DNA of 64,000 nucleotides from Serratia marcescens (GTDB lineage Bacteria > Pseudomonadota > Gammaproteobacteria > Enterobacterales > Enterobacteriaceae), in assembly GCF_029846115.1 (NCBI RefSeq), contig NZ_JARVZZ010000001.1, positions 3,162,001 through 3,226,000 of the forward strand, written 5' to 3'. Below, piece after piece: positions 36,141 to 45,687 of this stretch. The notes below the pieces were generated by a model, which ran no database searches, had not been told where the DNA came from, and saw only the letters and a program-made list of their open reading frames with translations. The translations under genes and the position numbers were made by a program. Position 1 is the first letter of the stretch. Every line of letters starts with the position of its first letter.

Positions 36141-37004
36141 TTAGTTCCGCTGATGAATCGAAATGGTGCAGGTGGTGCCGGCGACCAGCGTCAAATCGGC
36201 GGGCACGTTGAGCAATTTTATCCGTACCGGCACGCGCTGAGCCAAACGCACCCAGGGAACATTAGGCTTAACGTCCATTAATAGATCGTTGCTGCTGTCG
36301 ACGCTCTGATCGTAAATGGCGCGGCCGATGCTCTCTACTTCCCCTTGCAGCGGCGTGTTGCCGTTATATAAAACGATGTCCGCTTTATTGCCTTCTTTTA
36401 TATGCTTCAGCTTGGTTTCTTCGAAATAACCGAGCACATAAAACGAATGCACATCCACCAACGCCACCAGGGGCGTACCGGCGTTGGCGTAGTTTCCGAC
36501 TCGCGCTTGCAGGTTGGTGATATAACCGTCGGTTGGCGCATAAATTTTGGTTTTGCTCAAATTCCATTTGGCCTGTTCCAGGTTGGCCTGGGCGGCTTTA
36601 TAGGCGGCCTTCATTGCCTGAGCGGCTAAATTCGACGCGTCCAAATCTTCAGCGGAAATAACGTTACGCGGCAAACCTCGACGGCGGGCGGCCTCGTGGT
36701 CCGCTTTGGCCAGATCGGATTGCGCTTTTGCCACTGCGGCCTCGGCATTGTCCAGCGCAATCTGGTAGGGCACCGGGTCGAGGGTAAAAATCAGACTTCC
36801 CGCAGGTACGAACTGATTGTCATTCGCGCTTATTTTCTCTAATCTTCCAGAGACTTCAGGGGTGATATTGACGAGTTCGGCGCGCACTTTTCCATCACGG
36901 GTCCATGGGGATTGCATATAATAATTCCAGAGCCACCAACCGGCGCAGACGGCAATGGCGCAGACGATCACCGTAGAGAAGTATTTTAATGTTTTACGCT
37001 GCAT
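36141..37004 (-). CDS. ydhJ: YdhJ, HlyD-type membrane fusion protein
   Basis: 287 residues: one N-terminal anchor, biotinyl-lipoyl halves (KVRAELVNITPEVSGRL and YITNLQARVGNYANAGTPLV) around a helical hairpin (about residues 75-150), then a beta-barrel. It is the periplasmic adaptor for YdhK, analogous to AaeA. The genes are 3 bp apart on each side, consistent with an operon ydhIJK. Confidence 0.93.
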   Translation of the reverse strand: MQRKTLKYFSTVIVCAIAVCAGWWLWNYYMQSPWTRDGKVRAELVNITPEVSGRLEKISANDNQFVPAGSLIFTLDPVPYQIALDNAEAAVAKAQSDLAKADHEAARRRGLPRNVISAEDLDASNLAAQAMKAAYKAAQANLEQAKWNLSKTKIYAPTDGYITNLQARVGNYANAGTPLVALVDVHSFYVLGYFEETKLKHIKEGNKADIVLYNGNTPLQGEVESIGRAIYDQSVDSSNDLLMDVKPNVPWVRLAQRVPVRIKLLNVPADLTLVAGTTCTISIHQRN

Positions 37005-37007
37005 GGG

Positions 37008-37244
37008 TTACCAACTCGCTAAAATCCATAAGGAACCGCTGACGGTCAGAACGAAAATGGACAGGTCCATCAACATGGGATGCCAGATTTCACCGGAATA
37101 CATCCAGTCCCTCAGCACCTGATGAATCAGCAGCCATAAGACCAGTCCTAGTAAAAAAGCTTTAAATATAGGTGGAAAATAAAGCGATGCCCCCAGGACC
37201 AAATCGGGCAAGGGGGATGAGGTGTGTAACCATGATGTATTCAC
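37008..37244 (-). CDS. ydhI: YdhI, DUF1656 small membrane protein
   Basis: 78 residues with two membrane spans, DUF1656 family, which almost always accompanies AaeA/AaeB-like exporters (compare AaeX). First gene of the ydhIJK operon, divergent from slyA. Confidence 0.92.
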   Translation of the reverse strand: MNTSWLHTSSPLPDLVLGASLYFPPIFKAFLLGLVLWLLIHQVLRDWMYSGEIWHPMLMDLSIFVLTVSGSLWILASW

Positions 37245-37396
37245 ATTAACAATCCCTAAGGGTGAATATGTTGAATATTTGCATAACGATTAAACAATAG
37301 CGGCTAAAAATAGTGGCTATTTCCACAATATACATTATATACATTTGTGTTTTTAATGTGAGTTACCCAAAATAGTCTAAACTCTGGGAGGTAATG

Positions 37397-37408
37397 TTAG
37401 CATGCTAA
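37397..37408. promoter_or_regulatory. SlyA operator
   Basis: TTAGCATGCTAA, a perfect 12-bp palindrome differing from the SlyA consensus (TTAGCAAGCTAA) only at the centre. It lies 17 bp upstream of the slyA start and within the divergent region to ydhI, so SlyA may control both. Confidence 0.8.
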
Positions 37409-37424
37409 TTATAAGGAGGGGGAA

Positions 37425-37856
37425 GTGGAGTCAACATTAGGTTCAGATTTAGCACGATTAGTTCGTGTTTGGCGCGCGCTCATCGATCATCGGCTCAAGC
37501 CGTTGGAGCTGACCCAAACGCACTGGGTCACTTTGCACAATATCAATCGTTTGCCGCCGGAGCAGTCGCAAATCCAGCTGGCCAAAGCGATCGGTATCGA
37601 GCAGCCGTCACTGGTTCGTACGCTGGACCAACTGGAGGAGAAAGGGCTGATCACGCGCCACACCTGTGCCAACGATCGCCGCGCGAAGCGCATCAAGCTG
37701 ACCGACGCGGCCGATCCGATCATCAGGGAAGTGGACAGTGTGATCACGTCTACACGCAGTGAGATTTTAAGCGGCATTACCGCCGATGAAGTGCATCTGT
37801 TGGTAGGGCTGATTGGCAAGTTAGAACAAAATATCACCGAACTGCAGAACAAATAA
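37425..37856 (+). CDS. slyA: SlyA, MarR-family transcription factor
   Basis: 143 residues from GTG 37425 with AAGGAGGGGG upstream. Winged helix: [20 protein letters not shown] and wing [17 protein letters not shown] segment, as in Salmonella/E. coli SlyA (144). It counters H-NS silencing and responds to aromatic carboxylates. In Serratia it affects secreted products and virulence traits. Candidate self-operator upstream. Confidence 0.95.
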   Translation: MESTLGSDLARLVRVWRALIDHRLKPLELTQTHWVTLHNINRLPPEQSQIQLAKAIGIEQPSLVRTLDQLEEKGLITRHTCANDRRAKRIKLTDAADPIIREVDSVITSTRSEILSGITADEVHLLVGLIGKLEQNITELQNK

Positions 37857-37903
37857 TAATATTCTTATTTTTCTACGATTACAGTTTCACAGCATCAGAA
37901 ATA

Positions 37904-37929
37904 AAACCGGAGGCGATTGCCTCCGGTTT
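37904..37929. terminator. Bidirectional terminator slyA/slyB
   Basis: AAACCGGAGGC/GCCTCCGGTTT stem with GATT loop; A-run and T-run on both sides, between the two convergent genes. Confidence 0.8.
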
Positions 37930-37949
37930 GCCGTTTGTCGCCGACTGAC

Positions 37950-38414
37950 TTACAGCGGAGAGACGGTGATGGTGTCGCCCATGCGCGCCATGCGCACGCG
38001 CTGGCCTGGGCTGAACTTGGTGTCGCCCGCTTTCTGTACCACCACGATGTTCTCTTTCTGGTCGGTTTTGATCTCCAGCTCGTAGCCGGAGGTACGGCCA
38101 GCTACTTCACCGATGCTGTTGCCCGCCGCGCCGCCGGCGATAGCGCCCGCCGCGGTAGCCAGCGTACGGCCGGTGCCGCCGCCAACGGTGTTGCCCAACA
38201 GCCCGCCAATCACCGCGCCGCCGATCATCCCCATGGCGTTGGAGCCTTCGCCGCCCTGAATTTTAACCGGACGCACGGAAACCAGCGTCCCGTAGGTGAC
38301 GGTTTGCACCTGCTTGGCCTGCGAGGACGAGTAGACATCGCCGGACATGGATTCATTGGCACAGCCAGCCAGCGTAACGGCGGCGACGGCAACGACGAGA
38401 AGACGCTTGATCAT
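37950..38414 (-). CDS. slyB: SlyB outer-membrane lipoprotein
   Basis: 154 residues from ATG 38412-38414 (E. coli 155). Lipobox LAGC; then a glycine-zipper segment (about residues 60-110: GMIGGAVIGGLLGNTVGG) typical of SlyB/Pcp/RcnB-like lipoproteins, and an SH3-like C-terminal part. SlyB forms ring-like complexes that stabilise outer-membrane proteins under PhoPQ stress in E. coli. A PhoP box lies upstream. Confidence 0.94.
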   Translation of the reverse strand: MIKRLLVVAVAAVTLAGCANESMSGDVYSSSQAKQVQTVTYGTLVSVRPVKIQGGEGSNAMGMIGGAVIGGLLGNTVGGGTGRTLATAAGAIAGGAAGNSIGEVAGRTSGYELEIKTDQKENIVVVQKAGDTKFSPGQRVRMARMGDTITVSPL

Positions 38415-38774
38415 ATAAAACTCCTGATGGTAGTAGTCCATAACCTGGCAATGCTCTCCAGGCAAGATTCAGTGAAAATGATAGACAAAGTATGGCTGAA
38501 AGTTGACGCACCGCCATGCTTCATCGCTGTATGCAGCTTAACTTTTCTCTGTTCAACCAATAATAAACCGCGGTTTACCTTTATGACAGCCTTGGCGACA
38601 TTCCGTCGCCTGTTATGGCACGGTTTAACACATCACCCGTGCCACAGCGGCGCCAAGGGGGCATCTGGCTCACGGAGCGTAAAAAAAGCATCATAATTCA
38701 TGGCGTTAATCCGGCAATTCTGGTTTATTTGTCAGGATAAATTTTGCTTACCGCGCGGGTTAGAGGATGTTGCT
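38415..38774. other. Divergent region slyB-anmK
   Basis: 360 bp. Besides the PhoP box and palindrome I see no gene. The in-frame extension of anmK upstream to 38700 lacks similarity to the family and a ribosome binding site. Confidence 0.45.
38553..38569 (-). promoter_or_regulatory. PhoP box of slyB
   Basis: Minus strand GGTTTA-TTATT-GGTTGA matches the PhoP direct repeat (T/G)GTTTA-N5-(T/G)GTTTA at 11 of 12 positions. It is 139 bp upstream of slyB. Its left half is also one arm of a perfect palindrome TAAACCGCGGTTTA (38564-38577). PhoP activation of slyB is known in enterobacteria. Confidence 0.75.
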
Positions 38775-39896
38775 ATGAAGTCAGGCCGCTATATAGGTGT
38801 CATGTCCGGCACCAGTCTGGACGGAATCGATGTGGTATTGGCCGCGATCGACGATCGCATGGTGGCGCAGCAGGCCAGCTATAGCCATCCGATGCCGATG
38901 ACGTTGAAAAAAGAGATCCTGGGCATGTGCCAGGGGCAGCAAACCACGCTGGCCGCCGTCGGCCGGTTGGACGCGCAGTTGGGCACGTTGTTCGGCGAGG
39001 CGGTACTCGGCCTGCTGAAGCAAACCGGCATCGACGCCGAACAGATCACCGCCATCGGTTGCCACGGCCAGACGGTGTGGCACGAGCCGGAAGGCGACGC
39101 GCGTTTCTCGATGCAGCTCGGCGATAACAACCGCATCGCCGCGTTGACCAATATCACCACCGTCGGCGATTTCCGCCGGCGCGACATGGCCTACGGCGGG
39201 CAGGGCGCTCCGCTGGTGCCGGCGTTTCATCAGGCGCTGCTGGGGCATCCCGTCGAGCGGCGCATGGTGCTGAACGTCGGCGGCATCGCCAACCTTTCTC
39301 TGCTGTTGCCCGGTACGCCGGTGCGCGGTTTCGATACCGGGCCGGGCAACATGCTGATGGACGCCTGGGTGTGGCGCCACCGCGCGCAACCTTATGATCA
39401 GGACGGCGGCTGGGCCATGCAGGGGCGGGTTTGTTTACCGCTGTTGCAGCAGATGCTGGCGGATCCATACTTCGCGCTGCCGGCGCCGAAAAGCACCGGC
39501 CGCGAGTATTTCAATATCGCCTGGCTGGAGCGGCAGCTGGCCGGATTGCCGGCGATGGCGCCGGTCGACGTGCAGGCCACGCTCACGGAGCTGACCGCCG
39601 TCAGCATCAGCGAACAGGTGCTGCTGGCCGGTGGGTGCGAGCGTCTGTTGGTGTGCGGCGGCGGAGCGCGCAACACGCTGCTGATGGCGCGCCTGTCTGC
39701 GTTGCTGCCGGGTACGGAGGTCGGTCTGACCGACGATTTCGGCGTCAGCGGCGACGATATGGAGGCGCTGGCGTTCGCCTGGCTGGCATTTCGCACCTTG
39801 TCCGGCCAGCCCGGCAATCTGCCTTCAGTGACCGGCGCCAGCCGTGAAACGGTGCTGGGTGGGATTTATCCGGTTTTGCCATTGGGGGGCCGTTAG
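38775..39896 (+). CDS. anmK: Anhydro-N-acetylmuramic acid kinase
   Basis: 373 residues from ATG 38775. Sugar-kinase ATP-binding motif [15 protein letters not shown] at the N-terminus and phosphate loops [12 protein letters not shown] and [10 protein letters not shown]. It hydrates and phosphorylates 1,6-anhydroMurNAc to MurNAc-6-P in murein recycling. Same neighbours as E. coli (slyB, mliC). The candidate upstream start at 38700 was rejected. Confidence 0.95.
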   Translation: MKSGRYIGVMSGTSLDGIDVVLAAIDDRMVAQQASYSHPMPMTLKKEILGMCQGQQTTLAAVGRLDAQLGTLFGEAVLGLLKQTGIDAEQITAIGCHGQTVWHEPEGDARFSMQLGDNNRIAALTNITTVGDFRRRDMAYGGQGAPLVPAFHQALLGHPVERRMVLNVGGIANLSLLLPGTPVRGFDTGPGNMLMDAWVWRHRAQPYDQDGGWAMQGRVCLPLLQQMLADPYFALPAPKSTGREYFNIAWLERQLAGLPAMAPVDVQATLTELTAVSISEQVLLAGGCERLLVCGGGARNTLLMARLSALLPGTEVGLTDDFGVSGDDMEALAFAWLAFRTLSGQPGNLPSVTGASRETVLGGIYPVLPLGGR

Positions 39897-39941
39897 CTCT
39901 GTTAGGATAGCCTGTGAAGGATTTTTCTAAGGAGCAACAGC

Positions 39942-40244
39942 ATGAAAAAAGTCATTTTCGTCGCCGGCGCGCTGGCGCTGTCCGGCTGCAGCTATATCCT
40001 GCCGCAAAGCAGCCAGACGATGCACTACCAGTGCGGCACTACGCCGCTGACGGTGGCGCTCGACGGCAAGGCGAGCGAAGTCAGCCTGCTGATGGATGGC
40101 GAGCAGCTGCATCTTAAGCAGGTGCTGGCGCTGACCGGTGCCAAATACAGCGACGGCAAATACACTTTTTGGTCGAAAGACCGTAACGCCTATCTTGAGC
40201 GCAACGGCAAGGTAGTCATGAGCGACTGCGTGTTGACGGAGTGA
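39942..40244 (+). CDS. mliC: MliC, membrane-bound C-type lysozyme inhibitor
   Basis: 100 residues. Lipobox LSGC with cysteine about residue 16, then a beta-barrel domain with MHYQCGTTPLTV and the C-terminal cysteine in VMSDCVL, probably disulfide-paired. A lysozyme-inhibiting outer-membrane lipoprotein that inserts a loop (SDGKYTFWSK region) into the active site of c-type lysozyme. Start has AAGGAG nearby. Confidence 0.92.
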   Translation: MKKVIFVAGALALSGCSYILPQSSQTMHYQCGTTPLTVALDGKASEVSLLMDGEQLHLKQVLALTGAKYSDGKYTFWSKDRNAYLERNGKVVMSDCVLTE

Positions 40245-40332
40245 AGGTCGGCGGCGGCGTCGGAGCGATTGAGTTCCTGACGCCGCAGGCGCAGAATGTA
40301 ACGACGGATTTTTCAGTTGGTCGATAACCCAG

Positions 40333-40986
40333 ATGATTGAAAAGAATGAGTTTGATGTTGCGGACCTGCGCCGTGAATACACCCGAGGCGGCCTGCGCCG
40401 CAACGATCTGACCGCCAATCCGCTCGAACTGTTCGAGCGTTGGTTGAAACAGGCCTGCGACGCGCGCCTGGCCGATCCCACCGCCATGTGCGTCGCGACC
40501 GTCGACGAACACGGCCAGCCTTATCAACGCATCGTGCTGCTGAAGCATTTCGATGAGCAGGGGCTGGTGTTCTACACCAACCTCGGCAGCCGTAAGGCGC
40601 AGCAGCTGGCGCACAACCCGCATATCAGCCTGCTGTTCCCCTGGCACATGCTCGATCGTCAGGTGATTTTCCTTGGCCAGGTGGAGCGTCTGTCGACCCT
40701 CGACGTGCTGAAGTATTTCAACAGTCGCCCGAAAGACAGCCAGATCGGCGCCTGGGTATCGCAGCAATCGTCGCGCATTTCCGCACGTGGCGTGCTGGAA
40801 AGCAAATTCCTCGAGCTGAAGCAGAAGTTCCAGCAGGGCGAGGTGCCGTTGCCGAGTTTCTGGGGCGGATTCCGCGTGAAATTCGACTCCGTCGAGTTCT
40901 GGCAGGGCGGCGCCCATCGCCTGCATGACCGTTTCCTGTATCAGCGGGACGGGAATGACTGGAAAATTGACCGACTGGCACCCTGA
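40333..40986 (+). CDS. pdxH: Pyridoxine/pyridoxamine 5'-phosphate oxidase
   Basis: 217-residue FMN enzyme (E. coli 218). FMN-binding [23 protein letters not shown] and C-terminal signature [18 protein letters not shown] are intact. It makes pyridoxal 5'-phosphate from PNP or PMP. Serves the many PLP enzymes, including SufS; pdxY in the same cluster feeds salvage. Confidence 0.96.
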   Translation: MIEKNEFDVADLRREYTRGGLRRNDLTANPLELFERWLKQACDARLADPTAMCVATVDEHGQPYQRIVLLKHFDEQGLVFYTNLGSRKAQQLAHNPHISLLFPWHMLDRQVIFLGQVERLSTLDVLKYFNSRPKDSQIGAWVSQQSSRISARGVLESKFLELKQKFQQGEVPLPSFWGGFRVKFDSVEFWQGGAHRLHDRFLYQRDGNDWKIDRLAP

Positions 40987-41004
40987 AGACGGAAAATCCC
41001 CTCT

Positions 41005-41036
41005 AAGCGCTGGTGCTGGCGCCGCCGGCGCTTTAT
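41005..41036 (+). terminator. Candidate terminator of pdxH
   Basis: AAGCGCTGG/CCGGCGCTT stem (9 bp, one T-G pair), 11-nt loop, short TATTC tail. Weak U-tract. Confidence 0.5.
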
Positions 41037-41124
41037 TCTATGCGCTACCCTGAATTTTTATTTCGCCACTGGGCGAAAGGCCGTGTACCGGCAAAGGTGC
41101 ATTCGTTTATACATGGAGTCATTG

Positions 41125-42399
41125 ATGGCAAGCAGCAACTTGATTAAACAACTGCAAGAGCGGGGCCTCGTTGCCCAGGTTACGGATGAGGAAGCGTTAG
41201 CGGAGCGACTGGCGCAAGGGCCAATTGCACTGTATTGCGGTTTCGATCCGACCGCTGACAGCTTGCATTTGGGCCATCTGGTTCCTCTGTTGTGCCTGAA
41301 GCGCTTCCAGCTGGCCGGCCACAAGCCGGTGGCACTGGTGGGCGGCGCCACTGGCCTCATCGGCGATCCGAGCTTCAAAGCGGCGGAGCGCAAGCTGAAC
41401 ACCACCGATACGGTGAACGAGTGGGTCGAAAAGATCCGCAAGCAGGTTTCTCCGTTCCTCGATTTCGACTGCGGCAGCAACAGCGCCATCGCGGCCAACA
41501 ACTACGACTGGTTCGGCGGCATGAACGTGCTGACCTTCCTGCGTGACATCGGCAAGCACTTCTCCGTCAACCAGATGATCAACAAGGAAGCGGTCAAGCA
41601 GCGCCTGAACCGCGACGACTCCGGTATCTCCTTCACCGAGTTCTCCTATAACCTGCTGCAGGGCTACGATTTCTCCGAGCTGTACAACCGCCACCAGGTG
41701 GAGCTGCAGATCGGCGGTTCCGATCAGTGGGGCAACATCACCTCGGGTATCGATCTGACGCGTCGTCAGCACCAGAAGCAGGTGTTCGGCCTGACCGTGC
41801 CGTTGATCACCAAAGCAGACGGCACCAAATTCGGTAAAACCGAGGGCGGCGCGGTCTGGCTGGCGCCGGAAAAAACCAGCCCGTACAAGTTCTACCAGTT
41901 CTGGATCAACACCGCCGATGCCGACGTCTACCGTTTCCTGAAGTTCTTCACTTTCATGAGCCTGGAAGACATCAACGCGCTGGAAGAAGAAGACAAGAAC
42001 AGCGGCAAGGCGCCACGCGCCCAGTACGTGCTGGCGGAAGAAGTGACCGGCATGGTGCACGGTGCGGAAGGCCTGGCGGCCGCCAAGCGCATCACCCAGA
42101 GCCTGTTCTCCGGCGCGCTGCACGACATGACCGAAGCGGACTTCGCCCAGCTGGCGCAGGACGGCATGCCGACCATCAAACTGGACCGCGACGCCGACCT
42201 GCAGCAGGCGCTGGTGAATGCCGAGCTGGTGCCGTCACGCGGCCAGGCGCGCACCATGATCGGTTCCAACGCGGTGACCATCAACGGCGAGAAACAGTCC
42301 GATGCCGAATACCGCTTCAGCGATTCAGACCGTCTGTTCGGCCGCTACACGCTGCTGCGCCGCGGCAAGAAACATTACTGCCTGGTGGATTGGCAGTAA
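41125..42399 (+). CDS. tyrS: Tyrosyl-tRNA synthetase
   Basis: 424 residues from ATG 41125, the same as E. coli TyrS. Class Ic synthetase: HIGH variant [15 protein letters not shown] variant KFGKTEGG, and a C-terminal S4-like RNA-binding domain ([20 protein letters not shown]). The upstream in-frame ATG at 41083 gives an unconserved extension. Essential. Confidence 0.97.
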   Translation: MASSNLIKQLQERGLVAQVTDEEALAERLAQGPIALYCGFDPTADSLHLGHLVPLLCLKRFQLAGHKPVALVGGATGLIGDPSFKAAERKLNTTDTVNEWVEKIRKQVSPFLDFDCGSNSAIAANNYDWFGGMNVLTFLRDIGKHFSVNQMINKEAVKQRLNRDDSGISFTEFSYNLLQGYDFSELYNRHQVELQIGGSDQWGNITSGIDLTRRQHQKQVFGLTVPLITKADGTKFGKTEGGAVWLAPEKTSPYKFYQFWINTADADVYRFLKFFTFMSLEDINALEEEDKNSGKAPRAQYVLAEEVTGMVHGAEGLAAAKRITQSLFSGALHDMTEADFAQLAQDGMPTIKLDRDADLQQALVNAELVPSRGQARTMIGSNAVTINGEKQSDAEYRFSDSDRLFGRYTLLRRGKKHYCLVDWQ

Positions 42400-42414
42400 G
42401 CGAATAATAACGGT

Positions 42415-42441
42415 AAGGGGCCCTGGCGGCCCCTTTATTTT
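42415..42441 (+). terminator. Terminator after tyrS
   Basis: AAGGGGCC/GGCCCCTT stem, 5-nt loop, then TATTTTT. Lies 15 nt after the stop. Confidence 0.82.
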
Positions 42442-42483
42442 TGCGCAGCCGCCAGGCTGCGGTATTCCGAACGAGTTCTGTCG

Positions 42484-43344
42484 ATGAAAAACATTTTTTC
42501 TATCCAGTCGCACGTGGTGTTTGGTCACGCCGGCAACAGTGCGGCGGAGTTCCCCATGCGCCGCATGGGCGTCAACGTCTGGCCGCTGAACACGGTGCAG
42601 TTCTCCAACCATACGCAATACGGCCAGTGGACCGGCTGCGTCATGCCGGCCAGCCATCTGACCGAGATCGCGCAGGGCATCGCCAATATCGATCAGCTGA
42701 AACGCTGTGATGCGGTGTTGAGTGGCTATATCGGTTCGCCGGAGCAGGGCGACCATATTTTGGAGATCGTGCGCCAGGTTAAGCAGGCGAACCCGAATGC
42801 CTGGTATTTCTGCGATCCGGTGATGGGGCATCCGGAAAAGGGCTGCATCGTGGCGCCGGGCGTGGCCGAGTTTCACTGCCGCCAGGCGCTGCCGTGCAGC
42901 GATATGATGGCGCCGAACCTGCTGGAGTTGGAGATGCTGAGCCAGATGGCCGTCGCCGACGTGGCCGATGCGGTGCAGGCCGCCCGAGCGCTGATCGCCA
43001 AAGGGCCGCGGCTGGTGCTGGTCAAGCACCTGGCCCGCGCCGGCTATCACGCCGACTGTTTCGAAATGCTGCTGGTGACGGCGGACGAGGCCTGGCACAT
43101 CAGCCGGCCGCTGGTGGATTTCGGCGCGCGTCAGCCGGTCGGCGTCGGCGATTTGACCAGCGGTCTGCTGCTGGTGGATCTGCTGAAGGGCGAGGCGCTG
43201 GATAAAGCGCTGGAGCACGTCACCGCCGCCGTGTATGAGGTGATGCTGACCACGCAGGAGATGGGCGAGTACGAACTGCAGGTGGTGGCGGCACAGGATC
43301 GGATCGTGCAGCCGCGCAGCGAGTTCAAAGCGGTCAAACTGTAA
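42484..43344 (+). CDS. pdxY: Pyridoxal kinase PdxY
   Basis: 286 residues of the ribokinase-like PdxY group. Features: N-terminal [20 protein letters not shown], and phosphate-binding [15 protein letters not shown] near the C-terminus with the catalytic aspartate. It phosphorylates pyridoxal in B6 salvage. Length matches E. coli (287). Follows tyrS as in E. coli. Confidence 0.95.
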   Translation: MKNIFSIQSHVVFGHAGNSAAEFPMRRMGVNVWPLNTVQFSNHTQYGQWTGCVMPASHLTEIAQGIANIDQLKRCDAVLSGYIGSPEQGDHILEIVRQVKQANPNAWYFCDPVMGHPEKGCIVAPGVAEFHCRQALPCSDMMAPNLLELEMLSQMAVADVADAVQAARALIAKGPRLVLVKHLARAGYHADCFEMLLVTADEAWHISRPLVDFGARQPVGVGDLTSGLLLVDLLKGEALDKALEHVTAAVYEVMLTTQEMGEYELQVVAAQDRIVQPRSEFKAVKL

Positions 43345-43384
43345 GTGGCATTCGGCCCCGGCGACAGCCGCCGGGGCCCGATGT

Positions 43385-43990
43385 TTACTTCAATCCCTCG
43401 GCGTTCAGCGCCGCATCCACCGCCGGGCGAGCCGCAACGCGATCGAACCAGGCCGCCAGATGGGCGTGCTTGCGCACGTCAAACTGCAAAGCGAACGCCC
43501 AACGCAACACGGTGAACAGGTAGGCGTCGGCCACGCTGAAACGGCTTCCCAACAGGAAGTGCTGCTTCGCCAGCACCGAATCCAGATAGCTGAACTGCTG
43601 CTCCAGCTTGGCACGCGCGATGGTTTTGTATTCTTCCGGCGTTTTCGGGTTGAACAGCGGGCTGAACCCTTTGTGCAGCTCGGTGGCGATGTAGTTCAGC
43701 CATTCGATCGCGTGGTAGCGCGACAGGGTACCTGCCGCCGGGATCAGGTTGCGGTCCGGCACGCGGTCCGCCAGGTATTGCACGATCGCCACGCCCTCGG
43801 TCAGCAGGCTGCCGTCATCCAGCAGCAGCGCCGGTACCTGTCCTTTGGGGTTGATAGCGAGGTAATCGGCGCCGCTCTCGGTTTTCTTCTGCGCCAGGTC
43901 GACCTTCTCCGCCGTAAAATCCAGCCCTGCCTCACGCAGCACGATATGCGGGGACAGCGAACAGGCGCCGGCTTTATAGAACAGTTTCAT
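43385..43990 (-). CDS. gstA: Glutathione S-transferase GstA (beta class)
   Basis: 201 residues, same as E. coli GstA. Beta-class catalytic Cys10 in [15 protein letters not shown] and the conserved histidine in [11 protein letters not shown]-terminal thioredoxin fold, C-terminal helical domain. Cytoplasmic detoxification of electrophiles and peroxides. Convergent with pdxY; a GGCCCCGGC/GCCGGGGCC hairpin lies between them. Confidence 0.95.
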   Translation of the reverse strand: MKLFYKAGACSLSPHIVLREAGLDFTAEKVDLAQKKTESGADYLAINPKGQVPALLLDDGSLLTEGVAIVQYLADRVPDRNLIPAAGTLSRYHAIEWLNYIATELHKGFSPLFNPKTPEEYKTIARAKLEQQFSYLDSVLAKQHFLLGSRFSVADAYLFTVLRWAFALQFDVRKHAHLAAWFDRVAARPAVDAALNAEGLK

Positions 43991-44082
43991 CGGAAGCTCC
44001 TTGTTGATGACGAATGACGGGCATGCTTAACCTCTCATCGTAGTCCCATAGCGCCAAAATTACAGCGGCTTAGCTAACATAT

Positions 44083-44967
44083 TTAACCGATGATCGCCTC
44101 GGCGGGCTGCAGCTGCGCCAGCGTTGCGGCGATCTGCTGTTGCAGCGCCTGCGGCGCCACCTGCATCGGCGAGCGCAGCTCGTTGGCGATCAGCCCCTGC
44201 TGGGCCAGCACCGTCTTGACCGGCGCCGGATTGGGGAAGCTGAACATCTGGTGGATCATCGGCAGCAGCTCGTAGAAGTTGCTGCGCGCCGCGGCCAGAT
44301 CGCCGGCGGCGACCTGCTGCGTCAACTGGACGAAACGTTCCGGGTGAACATGCGCGGCGGCGGAGATGGCGCCGGTGCCGCCGAGACACAGCGTGGTGAG
44401 GATCAGATTGTCTTCCCCGGTCATCACATTGATTTCGCCGTCGGCGATCAGCGCCATGGTGGTGTCAGGGTTGCCGCCGCAGTCCTTGATGGCGGTGATG
44501 CGCGGGTGGCGTGCCAGCCGGCGCAGCGTGGCCAGTTCCATGGCGATGCCGGTGCGCTGCGGAATGTTGTACAGGATAACCGGGACGGTTGAGGCGTCGG
44601 CCAACTGGGTGAAATAGTCGATCAGGCCGCATTGCGAAGGGCGGATGTAGTAAGGCGCCGGGATCAGTACGCCGGCGATGTCGCGCAGCTGAATGGCCTG
44701 CTGCATCTGCAGCGTGGCGGCCATGTTATTGCCGGACAGGCCCATCACCACCTGATGGGCGGGCGCCACGTCCAGCACGGCGTCGAGCACCGCCAGCTGT
44801 TCTTCTTTGCTCAGCGCGGCGGCTTCACCGGTGGAGCCGCAGACCACCAGACCCTCGATGCCGGCGTCGAGCAGGTGCCGCGCCAGGCGTTTCACCGCCG
44901 GCAGATCGACGGCATCCTGATTGAAAGGGGTAACCATCGCCACCCAAATACCCGAAAATGAGGCCAT
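44083..44967 (-). CDS. DapA-family aldolase paralogue (dihydrodipicolinate synthase-like)
   Basis: 294-residue TIM barrel. Schiff-base lysine in RITAIKDCGGN, catalytic tyrosine in ILYNIPQRTG, and a GSTGEAAAL loop in place of the GTTGES of true DapA. The family (DapA, NanA, KDG aldolases) condenses or cleaves pyruvate. The altered loop and isolated position suggest a paralogue with a different or catabolic substrate rather than the lysine-pathway enzyme. First gene of the block inserted between gstA and dtpA. Confidence 0.85.
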   Translation of the reverse strand: MASFSGIWVAMVTPFNQDAVDLPAVKRLARHLLDAGIEGLVVCGSTGEAAALSKEEQLAVLDAVLDVAPAHQVVMGLSGNNMAATLQMQQAIQLRDIAGVLIPAPYYIRPSQCGLIDYFTQLADASTVPVILYNIPQRTGIAMELATLRRLARHPRITAIKDCGGNPDTTMALIADGEINVMTGEDNLILTTLCLGGTGAISAAAHVHPERFVQLTQQVAAGDLAAARSNFYELLPMIHQMFSFPNPAPVKTVLAQQGLIANELRSPMQVAPQALQQQIAATLAQLQPAEAIIG

Positions 44968-45288
44968 AAAATATTCCTTCTGTGTGACCGACAGAGAAGC
45001 CAGATGAGAAAATTGAAGGCGGGGCGTTGCGTGCCATCCAGTCAGCTCATCTGACGGGACAGCTCGCCCCGGTCAAATGAGCGTCTGTTTCTTCGATTTA
45101 ACCGCCGCCAAACCGCCAACGGGCAACGCAGGTATCATCAGCATGTCAGCGTTGCGTGGGTAGGCCATGGCGGTCTCGTGAAAAGGGGAAGTGGGGTGAT
45201 AATGAATAGTCTTCATCAGGCTGTCAATTTACAACAGATTGATAACATTGTTATTCATGATTCGTCAGCGAGGATGAGTTTGGCTAAT
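44968..45288. other. Non-coding stretch upstream of the DapA-like gene
   Basis: 321 bp. Only an inverted repeat GTCAG-CTCAT-CTGAC (45041-45055) stands out, about 75 bp upstream of the gene start. No known riboswitch recognised. Confidence 0.4.
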
Positions 45289-45316
45289 AAATAAAAATCC
45301 CCGCAGCGGCGGGGAG
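45289..45316 (-). terminator. Terminator of yjbD
   Basis: CCCCGC/GCGGGG stem (45299-45314), 4-nt loop. On the minus strand followed by ATTTTTATTT. Confidence 0.78.
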
Positions 45317-45328
45317 GGTTTGGCCGGC

Positions 45329-45592
45329 TCAGCGCGGCGGGCGGGAGCCGATGGTGGCGGACCAGCTGAAGGTGTCGCCGCTCGGCCGGTAGCGGTTGGC
45401 CTTGCGTTCTGCACGCTCCGCCTTGGCGAGCTTCGCTCTGGCGGCCATGATGCGCGCCACCACTTCATCCTTGACCTTGTGCTGTTCGGCGTTGGTCAGC
45501 GGCCTGCCATGGCTTTTGCGCGCCTTGTCCAGTTCGGTTTTCACTTCCCGCTGTTCGCTTTCCGTCATCTCTTTCAACGTCAACTTTTTCAT
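45329..45592 (-). CDS. yjbD: YjbD-like DUF3811 protein
   Basis: 87 residues, strongly basic and helical, beginning MKKLTLKEMTESEQREVKTE and ending in a short FSWSATIGSRPPR tail that is typical of the E. coli YjbD family. Function unknown; size and charge suggest a nucleic-acid or ribosome-associated role, which is inference. In E. coli yjbD is elsewhere, near pgi/lysC. Confidence 0.85.
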   Translation of the reverse strand: MKKLTLKEMTESEQREVKTELDKARKSHGRPLTNAEQHKVKDEVVARIMAARAKLAKAERAERKANRYRPSGDTFSWSATIGSRPPR

Positions 45593-45687
45593 CTGTGCCG
45601 CCCGTTCGGTGAAGTTGGCTTTCAGTTTAACGGTGTTATGTGACCGAAAATGTTATGGGCATAACGAAAATGCCCGCTAAGCCCACG

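Noticed and set aside
43352..43376. Hairpin between pdxY and gstA as an intrinsic terminator
   Set aside because: Strong GC stem but no U-tract on either strand, so not listed as a separate terminator.
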